64,000 nucleotides of DNA from positions 124,001-188,000 of the forward strand of contig WTGX01000004.1 in NCBI GenBank assembly GCA_011523385.1. Direction: 5' to 3'. The position numbers and the translations under genes are program-made. Numbering within the stretch: the stretch's first letter is position 1; every line of letters starts with the position of its first letter. The notes beneath the pieces were generated by a model. It saw nothing but the letters and a program-made list of their open reading frames with translations. It had not been told where the DNA came from and searched no databases. Of the stretch, positions 56,469-64,000 are shown in pieces. The stretch comes from Nitrospira sp. (GTDB lineage: Bacteria; Nitrospirota; Nitrospiria; Nitrospirales; UBA8639).

Positions 56469-57413
56469 ATGATGGTTCGATTGCAAAAAGTCATTGCCGC
56501 CAGTGGAGTGGCTTCCCGGCGCGCGGCCGAAACCATGATCCGGGAAGGTCGCGTCACGGTGAACGGTAAAATCGTGCGCGTGCTCGGAACCAGCATTGAT
56601 CCGTCTAAGGACCACGTGAAGATTGATGGTCGTCACGTGCAACGGACCGAGCCCGAAGTCTTCGTCCTCCTGCATAAACCTCCCGGTTTCGTGACGACGA
56701 TGACCGACCCACAGGGCCGGCCCACGATCGCGGATCTGGTGGCGAAAGTGAAAGTGCGGGTCTTTCCGGTCGGCAGGCTGGACTATGACACCGAAGGCCT
56801 GCTGCTTCTGACGAACAATGGAAAGGTGGCGCAGGCGTGCGTCCATCCCCGCTACCACGTGCCGAAGACCTATTTGGTAAAGGTGTCGGGGGTGTGTACC
56901 GACGACGAAGTCCGGAATCTGCAGGACGGCATCGCCCTGGACGATGGGATGACCGCTCCCGCCGTTGTCAGGAAATCCGGAAAGGCCAAGGCCAATTCAT
57001 GGCTGGAACTTACGATTCACGAAGGCAGAAAGCATCAGGTCAAACGGATGCTCGAAGCCTTGGGGCATCGCGTCATGCGCATCAAACGAATTCGTTTCGG
57101 CCCGCTTGCCTTGGGAGATCTGCCCGTGGGCGCTTCCCGGTTTGCCACCGATGCCGAGGCCAATGCCCTGCGGGCAATCGTGCACCGAGCAACCGGTCCA
57201 CGGAACGCCCGGGCGCGGGCTTCGCAATCCGACTTGCAAAGTATAAAGCCGGATGGGGATACTGGTCCGCCGCGCGTGCGTCAAACGAATCCTTCGGCAA
57301 AAAGAAATTCAAACAGCAAGGTTCGTCCGGCTCCCGGTCGTGCCAAGCGGGCAGGACGAGCCATGAAAGGCCAAGGTCGCACGCGCACTCGGGAAAGGCG
57401 AGCAACAGGGTGA
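56469..57413 (+). CDS. rluB: 23S rRNA pseudouridine synthase, RluB/RsuA family
   Basis: A 314-residue enzyme. The N-terminal S4 domain (RLQKVIAASGVASRRAAETM) is followed by the catalytic domain with GRLDYDTEGLLLLTNNG (catalytic Asp) and EGRKHQVKRMLEALGH. The last about 80 residues are strongly basic and low-complexity (GRAKRAGRAMKGQGRTRTRE), longer than in most RluB proteins and probably RNA-binding. The start is uncertain: ATG 56439 has AAGGAGG too close, and 56469/56472 give the conserved N-terminus. The stop overlaps the aspS GTG by four bases. Confidence 0.92.
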   Translation: MMVRLQKVIAASGVASRRAAETMIREGRVTVNGKIVRVLGTSIDPSKDHVKIDGRHVQRTEPEVFVLLHKPPGFVTTMTDPQGRPTIADLVAKVKVRVFPVGRLDYDTEGLLLLTNNGKVAQACVHPRYHVPKTYLVKVSGVCTDDEVRNLQDGIALDDGMTAPAVVRKSGKAKANSWLELTIHEGRKHQVKRMLEALGHRVMRIKRIRFGPLALGDLPVGASRFATDAEANALRAIVHRATGPRNARARASQSDLQSIKPDGDTGPPRVRQTNPSAKRNSNSKVRPAPGRAKRAGRAMKGQGRTRTRERRATG

Positions 57414-59170
57414 AGCGGACACACCATTGCGGAGAATTGACGCGTGAGCAGGATGGTCAAACCGTCACGTTGATGGGATGGGTGCATGGTCGTCGCGATC
57501 ACGGGGGCGTGTTGTTTATCGACGTGCGTGACCGTTTCGGTGTCACGCAACTCGTGTTTGACGTGGAGGCCGATAAAGCCATTCATGGACGAGCCAATGA
57601 ACTCCGTAACGAATTTGTGATAGCCGCCACGGGAACGGTGCGACTCAGACCCGAGGAGTCAATTAATCCGCAGATCGCAACCGGAGAAATCGAAATCAAA
57701 GTCGATGCATTGGACGTGTTGAATCGAGCCAATACCCCGCCATTTTTGATCGAAGAGGACAGCCAAGCTACGGAAGCCCTTCGGTTGAAACATCGCTATC
57801 TGGATTTGCGCCGTCCCCCCATGCAACGGTTACTCACGTTGCGTCATGATGTGGTTCACCGGACAAGGCAGTTTCTTCATGAACGCTGGTTTCTGGAAAT
57901 CGAGACACCGATTCTCACGAAGAGTACGCCCGAAGGGGCCAGGGACTATCTGGTACCGAGTCGCGTCAATCAGGGGGCCTTTTTTGCCTTGCCGCAGTCA
58001 CCGCAGTTGTTCAAGCAGATCCTGATGGTCGGCGGAGCCGATCGCTATTTTCAGATCGCCCGCTGCTTCCGCGACGAAGATCTGCGGCTCGACCGGCAGC
58101 CCGAGTTTACGCAGATCGACCTCGAAATGTCGTTTGTGGAACAAGACGACGTCATGAACCTCACGGAAGAGTTGTTGCGCCTCGTGTGCAAGGAAGCTGC
58201 GGGTATTTCCTTGCCGTCTCCCTTCCCGAGGCTGACCTATCAGGAGGCCATGTCACGGTATGGGACCGATAAACCCGATCGTCGTTTCGGATTGGAGCTA
58301 TACGATTTCAACGAAGTGGCCAAACGCGTCGAGTTCAAAGTGTTCCGGGAGACGGTCGAAAAAGGCGGGCAGGTTTCCGGACTCCTGGTCAAAGGCGGCG
58401 CGGACATTGCGCGTAACCAGATTGACCGGCTTATTGACGTCGCCAAAGAGTTTGGAGCCAAAGGCCTCGCCTGGGTCAAGATTGTTGAAGGATGGCAACT
58501 TGAGTCGGTCATTGCCAAATTCCTCGACGCCGGACTGTTTCGACAGGCGCTTCCGGACGCCGGTCCCGGAGATCTCCTGCTCTTTGTCGCGGACAAACCT
58601 CCCGTGACGTATGAGGTGTTGGGCCGGCTTCGATCATACCTTGGAGTCGAATTGGAGTTGATCGATGACGACAAATGGGAGCCGGTCTGGGTGACGGATT
58701 TCCCCATGTTCGAATACGATACGGCGGAACAGCGATACGTGGCGTTGCATCATCCCTTCACGTCGCCCCGCATGGATGACCTTCCCAACTTGCATTCCGA
58801 CCCGCTGCACGTTCACACCCAGGCCTATGACGTGGTTCTCAACGGATTTGAGATCGGCGGGGGCAGCATTCGTATCCACCAAAGTGAGTTGCAGCACAAG
58901 GTATTCAACCTGCTGGGGATTTCCAAGGAGGCCGCTCAGGAGAAGTTCGGGTTTTTGCTGGACGCGCTGGAGTATGGCGCCCCGCCTCACGGTGGGATTG
59001 CCCTGGGCCTGGACCGTCTGGTCATGCTACTCGGCAAAGCCGAGTCCATTCGAGAAGTGATTCCCTTCCCCAAGACACAAAAAGTGCAATGCCTGATGAC
59101 CGAAGCCCCGTCTGACGTCGGGCAAACCCAACTCAAAGAACTCGGCATCAGACTCGACGTTGAAATCTAA
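57410..59170 (+). CDS. aspS: Aspartyl-tRNA synthetase
   Basis: A 586-residue class IIb synthetase. The N-terminal OB-fold (QTVTLMGWVHGRRDHGGVLF) is followed by the catalytic domain with FLHERWFLEIETPILTKSTP (motif 1), ARCFRDEDLRLDRQPEFTQI (motif 2) and GGIALGLDRLVMLLGKAES (motif 3), with a bacterial GAD-type insertion. The GTG at 57410 overlaps rluB's stop; the long track ORF start lies in another frame inside rluB. Whether it is discriminating or charges tRNA-Asn too cannot be told by eye. Confidence 0.96.
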   Translation: MKRTHHCGELTREQDGQTVTLMGWVHGRRDHGGVLFIDVRDRFGVTQLVFDVEADKAIHGRANELRNEFVIAATGTVRLRPEESINPQIATGEIEIKVDALDVLNRANTPPFLIEEDSQATEALRLKHRYLDLRRPPMQRLLTLRHDVVHRTRQFLHERWFLEIETPILTKSTPEGARDYLVPSRVNQGAFFALPQSPQLFKQILMVGGADRYFQIARCFRDEDLRLDRQPEFTQIDLEMSFVEQDDVMNLTEELLRLVCKEAAGISLPSPFPRLTYQEAMSRYGTDKPDRRFGLELYDFNEVAKRVEFKVFRETVEKGGQVSGLLVKGGADIARNQIDRLIDVAKEFGAKGLAWVKIVEGWQLESVIAKFLDAGLFRQALPDAGPGDLLLFVADKPPVTYEVLGRLRSYLGVELELIDDDKWEPVWVTDFPMFEYDTAEQRYVALHHPFTSPRMDDLPNLHSDPLHVHTQAYDVVLNGFEIGGGSIRIHQSELQHKVFNLLGISKEAAQEKFGFLLDALEYGAPPHGGIALGLDRLVMLLGKAESIREVIPFPKTQKVQCLMTEAPSDVGQTQLKELGIRLDVEI

Positions 59171-59368
59171 GGAACCTCTGATTTATTGCACTATCGGGCG
59201 CAGTGCGGCGTTGTGTCCTCGCTCAACCCTCGCCTATCTATTTGATAAGCCTCGGGTTTCGCTGTGGGACGCTTTGCCCTGCATCCCGCTATCACATTAA
59301 ACCTGTCCTCGACCCCCGATTACAAACGTCGGGGGCAGGCTATTCTTAATCGGGGATCAGAGATTTCT
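59170..59368. mobile_element. MITE-like element, long form
   Basis: About 199 bases, left end AGGAACCTCTGATTTATTGC, right end GGGGCAGGCTATTCTTAATC with ATCAGAGATTTCT as imperfect inverted end (two mismatches). The ends match the 64-base element at 49663. It starts at the last base of the aspS stop codon. No coding capacity. Nothing else is seen before the molybdoenzyme gene. Confidence 0.58.
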
Positions 59369-59399
59369 TTGCACATGGTGAACGCACGCAACTTCAGTT

Positions 59400-60410
59400 T
59401 CAGGCGTTGAGCACGTTGACCACGATGCTGTGCAAGCCCGTGGCGCCGTTGGGTTGGGGACGGGTGATTGTTGAGGTTTGCACGGTGCCGGTGGTATCGA
59501 CGGCGCGAACGGACACCATGCTCTTGCCGTCCGGCATGTCATCCCGTTGATAGTTCCAGACCACCCAGGACCAAGGCGAATGAGGTGGCTCGATAGTAGC
59601 GTCGAGCCAGGTTTTCTCCTGGTCGAAACTCAGTTGCACCTGGGCGATGGAATTGGGACCGCCGAAGGCAATGCCGCGGAACTGTACGTTGGGTCCGCGG
59701 ATGGATTGATAATGTCCGGGACTGTCGATGCGGGAAAAAATATGGATCGTTCCCTCGTCGGTCCATCCTTTGCGTTGCCAATATCCCTGATAGTCCCCGT
59801 TGTACACTTCAATTTCCGTAATCCACTTGACGTTCTTGATGCCGTATAACCCGGGGACGATCAGGCGCAATGGAAATCCATGGGCCTTGGGGAGCTTTTC
59901 CCCGTTCATGAGATAGGCCAACATCACTTCATCGTGCATGGCCCGTTCAAACGGAATGCTGTCATGATAGGCGTCGGCTCCGCGGAAGATGACGTCCCGC
60001 GCGGTTTCAGGGTCGGCTCCGGCCTCAACGAGCAGTTCCTTGAGGGAAATCCCCCGCCAGATGGCATTGCCCAGGCTCGTTCCTCCCGGAAGGGTGTCGA
60101 TGCAGATGAGCGTGGAAACCTGGTCGAACGGTTTGCGATTCAGGACGTCTCGCCACTTGAGCACCATGGGGTTGGCGACTGCGCCCTTGACCATCATTTG
60201 CCATTGCTCCTGGTCGAGATCGCGTGAGAGGTTGTACGGAGAGTCCATGTAATTGACGGTATAAAATTTATCGTTGGGCGTGAAATACCGTGTTTCCCGG
60301 GGAGGCACGGCAAACATGCTGCCGAGGTCGCACCCGCCGGTGAGGCTGCCGAGGCCTGTCAGGGTTCCCAGGCCACCCAGTTGAAACAATTTGCGCCGTG
60401 TGATGTCCAT
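59400..60410 (-). CDS. Sulfite-oxidase-family molybdopterin oxidoreductase, Tat-exported
   Basis: A 336-residue protein. An N-terminal twin-arginine-like signal (TRRKLFQLGGLGTLTG) is followed by a cysteine in LTGGCDLG that might be lipidated. The oxidoreductase molybdopterin domain contains the cofactor-ligand cysteine at about residue 103 (STLICIDTLPGGTSLGNAIW), and a C-terminal Mo-co dimerisation domain follows (GIAFGGPNSIAQVQLSFDQE). The substrate (sulfite, sulfoxide or other) is not predictable. It has no haem domain. Monocistronic in appearance. Confidence 0.9.
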   Translation of the reverse strand: MDITRRKLFQLGGLGTLTGLGSLTGGCDLGSMFAVPPRETRYFTPNDKFYTVNYMDSPYNLSRDLDQEQWQMMVKGAVANPMVLKWRDVLNRKPFDQVSTLICIDTLPGGTSLGNAIWRGISLKELLVEAGADPETARDVIFRGADAYHDSIPFERAMHDEVMLAYLMNGEKLPKAHGFPLRLIVPGLYGIKNVKWITEIEVYNGDYQGYWQRKGWTDEGTIHIFSRIDSPGHYQSIRGPNVQFRGIAFGGPNSIAQVQLSFDQEKTWLDATIEPPHSPWSWVVWNYQRDDMPDGKSMVSVRAVDTTGTVQTSTITRPQPNGATGLHSIVVNVLNA

Positions 60411-60545
60411 GATAGAGGTGGGGGAGTATTCGAAGAGTCTCGTTCCCTTGCAATTACTATAGTACAGTGCCTGACCCTCTGCAAGAGGGTGTGTCGCAGC
60501 GTTAGGATTCCCGCTCGGGTTCAGGGATCTGCTTCATACATTTTC

Positions 60546-61571
60546 TCAGGTACTTCGGGGAGCGAGCGTCAACGGAACGGGCTCCCATAACCGGCCGCCG
60601 TTGTTCGTCCGGAAGAGTCCGGCGCGATTGGTGCCGACGTACAAGGTCGAAGGATCCATCGGACTGATGACTAATGCCCGAATATTGAGATTGGTCAGGC
60701 CTTCATTGATCGCGTTCCAGGTTTGGCCACCGTCCCGGCTGATATGGACTCCGGCTCGACTCGCCACGTACACCACGCCGGGGGTCATCGGGTCGAGAAT
60801 GAGATCGCTGAAAAATTGGTCGGGCAGGGTTTCACCGATCCGTTGCCAGGACTCCCCGTCGTTGGTGGTTTTATAGAGTCCTTTCAACGTGGCCGTGTAC
60901 ACGGTGTGGAGCGCATGCGGGTCGATCTTGATCTTGACTACGCTGAGGGCACGGGACGCTTTCAAGACCTCGGGCGGCACCAGGCCGTTGTTGACTTTTG
61001 TCCAGTTTTTGGCCCCGTCAAAAGATCGATAGACGCCTCCGCTGGTGCCGGCATACAGGGTTTGCGGCTGGTTGGGATCCACGTCGATGGTGACGACCAT
61101 GAGGACTTCAATCATGCCGTCCATGCGTTTGGCCCAAGTTTTCCCGGCGTTTTCCGTTTCAAAGACCCCCATCGACGTTGCGGCTAAAATATGCTGGCTG
61201 GACCCCGGGACGAATTTGATTTCGTGGACGACCGAGGTAATGGTCACGCCCTCCAAACCCTTGCGCTGCGAGATCCACTGGTGGCCGCCGTTAAAGCTCT
61301 TGAAGATCGCATCGCCCTTGGTTCCGGCGTACACGTTGGCGGGAAGCAGGGGATCGACGGCAAGCGAAATCACGCGCGAATGGGTCATGCCTTTTGAAAC
61401 GTTGGTCCAGGTCTTGCCGGTATCGCGCGTCTTGTAGATGTAATCGTTCGTGGCGACGTAGAGCAGGTGAGGCTTGGTTGGATGCAAGGCAATCTCGACG
61501 ACGGGTTCACCGCTTCCGCTGCAAGCCGAGAGGATCAGACAAAAGACGAGAGTTGAGGAAGGACGTATCAA
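60546..61571 (-). CDS. BNR/YCF48-like repeat lipoprotein
   Basis: A 341-residue protein with a short lipoprotein signal ending at LSAC. It is built of repeats of the BNR/Asp-box type (YVATNDYIYKTRDTGKTWTN, YAGTSGGVYRSFDGAKNWTK, VYVASRAGVHISRDGGQTWN), expected to make a beta-propeller, with a typical conserved I..DP.....VYAGT cap in each. Proteins of this kind are often annotated as sialidase-like or photosystem-assembly-like, but the enzymatic residues are lacking. It is 47 bases from the downstream beta-barrel gene on the same strand. Confidence 0.85.
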   Translation of the reverse strand: MIRPSSTLVFCLILSACSGSGEPVVEIALHPTKPHLLYVATNDYIYKTRDTGKTWTNVSKGMTHSRVISLAVDPLLPANVYAGTKGDAIFKSFNGGHQWISQRKGLEGVTITSVVHEIKFVPGSSQHILAATSMGVFETENAGKTWAKRMDGMIEVLMVVTIDVDPNQPQTLYAGTSGGVYRSFDGAKNWTKVNNGLVPPEVLKASRALSVVKIKIDPHALHTVYTATLKGLYKTTNDGESWQRIGETLPDQFFSDLILDPMTPGVVYVASRAGVHISRDGGQTWNAINEGLTNLNIRALVISPMDPSTLYVGTNRAGLFRTNNGGRLWEPVPLTLAPRST

Positions 61572-61617
61572 CGTGGATTCGCGGTAGGCATGGCATCTCG
61601 AATGCCGTGAAGAGGCC

Positions 61618-62562
61618 TTACATATTAAAGTAATACTTGAGATTCAACGAGAGACCCCAGAAGCTCAGATCATTGGCTTGAATGGCGTAGCGAATGGGCA
61701 GATTGTATCCGGGAGTGCCGGGCCGCCCGACCGTGGATGTGTGCCCTCTCAGCGACTTCCAGGCATTATTCTCGTCCTTGAAATCGTCAAAGGCATTTCC
61801 ATAGCGGAATTTCAAGCCGACTGAAAATCGCTCACTCCAGGCGTAATCCATGCCCGCGATCCACTGGTAGCCGAACAGCGTGTCTGACAGCACTTCGTCG
61901 GCTAACGTGGCCAACCCTGCCGCGTTGCGATTTCGACCCAGGTCCCGGAGTGTCGTTTCGTTGTTGGTTCGGATTGAAGCTCCCGAATAATCCATTTGCA
62001 TGCGCATCACCCCTAACCCAACACCCAGATAGGGAGTGAACTTGGCCGATAGCATATTGTGAAAATCATAGTAGACGTTTGCGAAGAAATTGTCGGTTCG
62101 GAAATCGCTGATTTTTTCGCTTCGTTCGACAAACTCTGCTTGTTTGGGATCGCCGGGAACGTTGAGCGCCAGACGTTCACCGCTTTGCTCGCGCCGGAAG
62201 TACTCGGCTTCAAGGCGAAAGTCGCGCCACGCATAGCCGAGATTGACCCCGGCCAGAAAACCCGTGCCCAGATCAAAATTGTTCGGACGGCCCGGCAGGT
62301 CTCTGGGTGAACATTGCTCCAACGGAAGTGGGACCGTGGTTCCGTCGCTCAGCGTGTCCGCTTTCAACCACTGATCGCAGTTTGTCGGTATACCATTGTT
62401 CGTGCGGGTGGACTTGAGATCGTTCGGGAGGGAGATTCCGACGTCCGCGCCGAAATAGAATCCTTGTCGTGCATGCGTCTCGGAAGCTCCGGCGTCTGAG
62501 ACCGGGAGCAGGAGAAGCATCATGAAAACCGTTGCAATGAAATGACGTGCCATCATACGCAT
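61618..62562 (-). CDS. Outer-membrane beta-barrel protein, paralogue 4
   Basis: A 314-residue protein with signal peptide FIATVFMMLLLLPVSDAGAS. It shares FRLEAEYFRRE, DNFFANVYYDF, SAKFTPYLGVGLG, LSDTLFGYQWIAGMDYAWSE and LSFWGLSLNLKYYF with the three plus-strand members, though it is the most distant copy and ends two residues after the terminal Phe (FNM), which weakens the classical C-terminal signal. It lies downstream of M48, upstream of the BNR lipoprotein, all on the minus strand. Confidence 0.85.
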   Translation of the reverse strand: MRMMARHFIATVFMMLLLLPVSDAGASETHARQGFYFGADVGISLPNDLKSTRTNNGIPTNCDQWLKADTLSDGTTVPLPLEQCSPRDLPGRPNNFDLGTGFLAGVNLGYAWRDFRLEAEYFRREQSGERLALNVPGDPKQAEFVERSEKISDFRTDNFFANVYYDFHNMLSAKFTPYLGVGLGVMRMQMDYSGASIRTNNETTLRDLGRNRNAAGLATLADEVLSDTLFGYQWIAGMDYAWSERFSVGLKFRYGNAFDDFKDENNAWKSLRGHTSTVGRPGTPGYNLPIRYAIQANDLSFWGLSLNLKYYFNM

Positions 62563-62608
62563 CGAGAATCTTTCATGCTCTATCGAAATTTGTCGGACCT
62601 CACCAGTG

Positions 62609-63448
62609 TTACTCGATTAAGGGAAGGGTGGAGGCGGGCGCTTTGTCGGCACGTTCGTAACGTGCCATGGCCTCGGGCATCCATTTTTGAAGGTTTTCAA
62701 TACGTGTCTTATGGGCAGGGTGAGTTGACAGGAATTCCAGAGAGGAACCTTTGGAAGATTCCGCCATGCGTTCCCACAGAAGTACGGCTTCTCTCGGGTC
62801 GTATCCGGCCTCGGCGGCCAGGAGTAACCCGATGTAGTCCGCTTCCGATTCATGGCTTCGACTGAAGGGCAGCAAGACACCGATCCCCAACGCCTGCATG
62901 GCCAGTGTCTGAGTGATAGGCTTCAGGTCCAAGGCTGCCGCGGCGATCTGCATCCCCACATTGGCTGCCGAGTGCTGGCTGACCCGTTCGGCACCATGGC
63001 GGGCCAGGGCGTGAACCACTTCATGGCCCATGATCGCCGCCAACCCGTTTTCGTTTTTGGCCTCAGGGAAAATGCCCGTGTAAAATGCGATCTTGCCGCC
63101 TGACAGGGCCCAGGCATTCTTGGTCTTGTCGTCTTTGATCACCGTGACTTCCCATTGGAACGATTTCGCGCGTTCGGCGTACTTGGATTGTTTGGCCGCG
63201 GCAATAATCCGTTCGGCCACGCGTTGCACGGGCTCCACTTCCGCCGGGTTGTTGGAGATGACGACCCTTGGATCATTGAGCGTTTGGGCATAAGCTTGGT
63301 TGCCCATGTGGACTTCCTGGCTTTCCGGGATCAGCAGAAACTGCGACCGGTTCGTGTACGGGTTCGTCGCACATCCCGCCAGGTTGATGATGATAAAAAA
63401 CAGGGTCAGCGTTTGCATCGCACGCTTGACCATGTTTCGAAAGTGCAT
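62609..63448 (-). CDS. M48-family zinc metalloprotease lipoprotein
   Basis: A 279-residue lipoprotein with the lipobox cysteine in INLAGCATNP. The zinc site is GHEVVHALARHG (HEXXH), and the third ligand glutamate lies in SHESEADYIGLLLAAEAGYD. Such LoiP/YcaL-type periplasmic proteases act in outer-membrane quality control. The ATG at 63448 follows AAGGAGA; the track extension of 11 residues has no support. It follows the M16 protease gene by 51 bases. Confidence 0.93.
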   Translation of the reverse strand: MHFRNMVKRAMQTLTLFFIIINLAGCATNPYTNRSQFLLIPESQEVHMGNQAYAQTLNDPRVVISNNPAEVEPVQRVAERIIAAAKQSKYAERAKSFQWEVTVIKDDKTKNAWALSGGKIAFYTGIFPEAKNENGLAAIMGHEVVHALARHGAERVSQHSAANVGMQIAAAALDLKPITQTLAMQALGIGVLLPFSRSHESEADYIGLLLAAEAGYDPREAVLLWERMAESSKGSSLEFLSTHPAHKTRIENLQKWMPEAMARYERADKAPASTLPLIE

Positions 63449-63499
63449 CGGAGTCTCCTTGCCCGATGGGTTTTGCCTCATTTGTGCAAAATTCTATTC

Positions 63500-64000
63500 T
63501 TACGATTCCGGGATGGAAATGTCGAGTTCTTCAACCGTTTCATAACGCGCCAGGGCCGGCGCCGTGCCTTGGCGGGGCCCGATGATCAGGAACACGAATT
63601 GGTCCGGTTTGATGTGCGTGCGAGCCGCTTTCCGGACTTGATCCACGGTCGCTTTCTCAATGCCCATCCTGAATCGGACAAGCCAATCGGACGGATACCC
63701 GAAATATTCATAGGTCAGAAATTTTCCGAGGATTTTTCCGGGCGAATCCACGGAAAAGACAAAAGAATTCAGAAGGCTGGCTTTGGCCTTGCGGACTTCC
63801 TCTTCGGTCGGAGGTTCCGCGTTCATGATTTTCCGGGCTTCCTCCAGCAAGGCGTCAATGCCAGCCTGCGTAGTGTCCGTTTTGGTGGACATGGAAAAAC
63901 TGGCGGTGGCCGGATAGTCCCACCCGAATCCGATCCCGCCATGCACGTCATAGGCCAACCCTTTCTGCGAACGAACGTTGGAAAAGAGCCGGGCCCCGAA
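63500..64000 (-). CDS. M16-family peptidase, C-terminal part (5' end outside window)
   Basis: The reading frame runs unbroken from the window edge to the stop at 63500 (167 codons, of 400 or more expected). It contains FGARLFSNVRSQKGLAYDVH, the highly conserved C-terminal substrate-binding segment of M16 peptidases. The HXXEH catalytic site would be in the missing part, unless this is the non-catalytic partner. It is probably co-transcribed with the M48 gene downstream. Confidence 0.88.
   Translation of the reverse strand, partial: FGARLFSNVRSQKGLAYDVHGGIGFGWDYPATASFSMSTKTDTTQAGIDALLEEARKIMNAEPPTEEEVRKAKASLLNSFVFSVDSPGKILGKFLTYEYFGYPSDWLVRFRMGIEKATVDQVRKAARTHIKPDQFVFLIIGPRQGTAPALARYETVEELDISIPES

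Noticed and set aside
56837-57409. 191-residue extension of AspS
   Set aside because: Overlaps rluB in a different frame; the GTG at 57410 gives the standard AspS N-terminus.

Overview
This window reads as a chromosomal segment from a Gram-negative, outer-membrane-bearing bacterium of moderately high GC. TonB-dependent uptake, several outer-membrane beta-barrels, lipoproteins, a HemQ-type (Cld family) protein, NHL/YCF48 propeller proteins and a compact cobalamin salvage operon together fit Nitrospirota (Nitrospira-like). That assignment is inference from gene content, not a measured placement. Most of the window is core genome. Accessory signals are small: one DUF4143-type ATPase, a two-gene cassette between dnaK and dnaJ, and many short palindromic repeats.

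Region 1 (1-8.9 kb, plus strand): a cobalamin riboswitch precedes a BtuB-like receptor, then cobO, pduO, cobU, cobT, cobS, a cysteine-rich CWC protein, cbiB, cobD and a membrane-anchored orphan. Together they import corrinoid, adenosylate it and attach the lower nucleotide loop; no corrin-ring synthesis genes are seen. Region 2 (8.8-10.8 kb): Rieske protein, HNH nuclease, siroheme/precorrin-2 dehydrogenase and an MTH1187-like thiamine-binding protein. Region 3 (10.7-14.65 kb, minus strand): rpsB-tsf-pyrH-frr-alr, a tightly coupled translation and nucleotide operon.

Region 4 (15.2-22.8 kb): a ProA homologue whose catalytic cysteine position holds threonine, a large methyltransferase, a DUF4143 ATPase with a palindrome at its start, tRNA-Met(CAT), two conserved unknowns, a membrane protein and HemQ. 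Region 5 (23.3-37.8 kb): an outer-membrane beta-barrel, cinA-thpR-recA, alaS, mltG, a RidA-family protein, two tandem beta-barrel paralogues, a beta-barrel relic, and a coupled pair of secreted IPT/TIG and YCF48-like proteins.

Region 6 (37.8-48.5 kb, minus strand): grpE-dnaK-[170 aa unknown]-[GIY-YIG-like]-dnaJ-rsmE, and upstream of it valS-nadC-birA-coaX. Region 7 (48.6-59.2 kb, plus strand): a 36-residue basic protein, a HAD hydrolase, a 12-NHL-repeat protein without a signal peptide, guaB, guaA carrying an in-frame repeat-like insertion, rluB and aspS. Region 8 (59.4-64 kb, minus strand): envelope functions, namely a sulfite-oxidase-family molybdoenzyme, a BNR-repeat lipoprotein, a fourth beta-barrel paralogue, an M48 lipoprotein protease and the end of an M16 protease.

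The most notable observations are the in-frame dispersed-repeat insertion in guaA, the ProA paralogue with its catalytic cysteine replaced, the two-gene cassette inside the dnaK-dnaJ operon, the beta-barrel family with shared promoters and a C-terminal relic, and a pair of MITE-like elements abutting stop codons. No CRISPR array, complete insertion sequence or prophage was seen.
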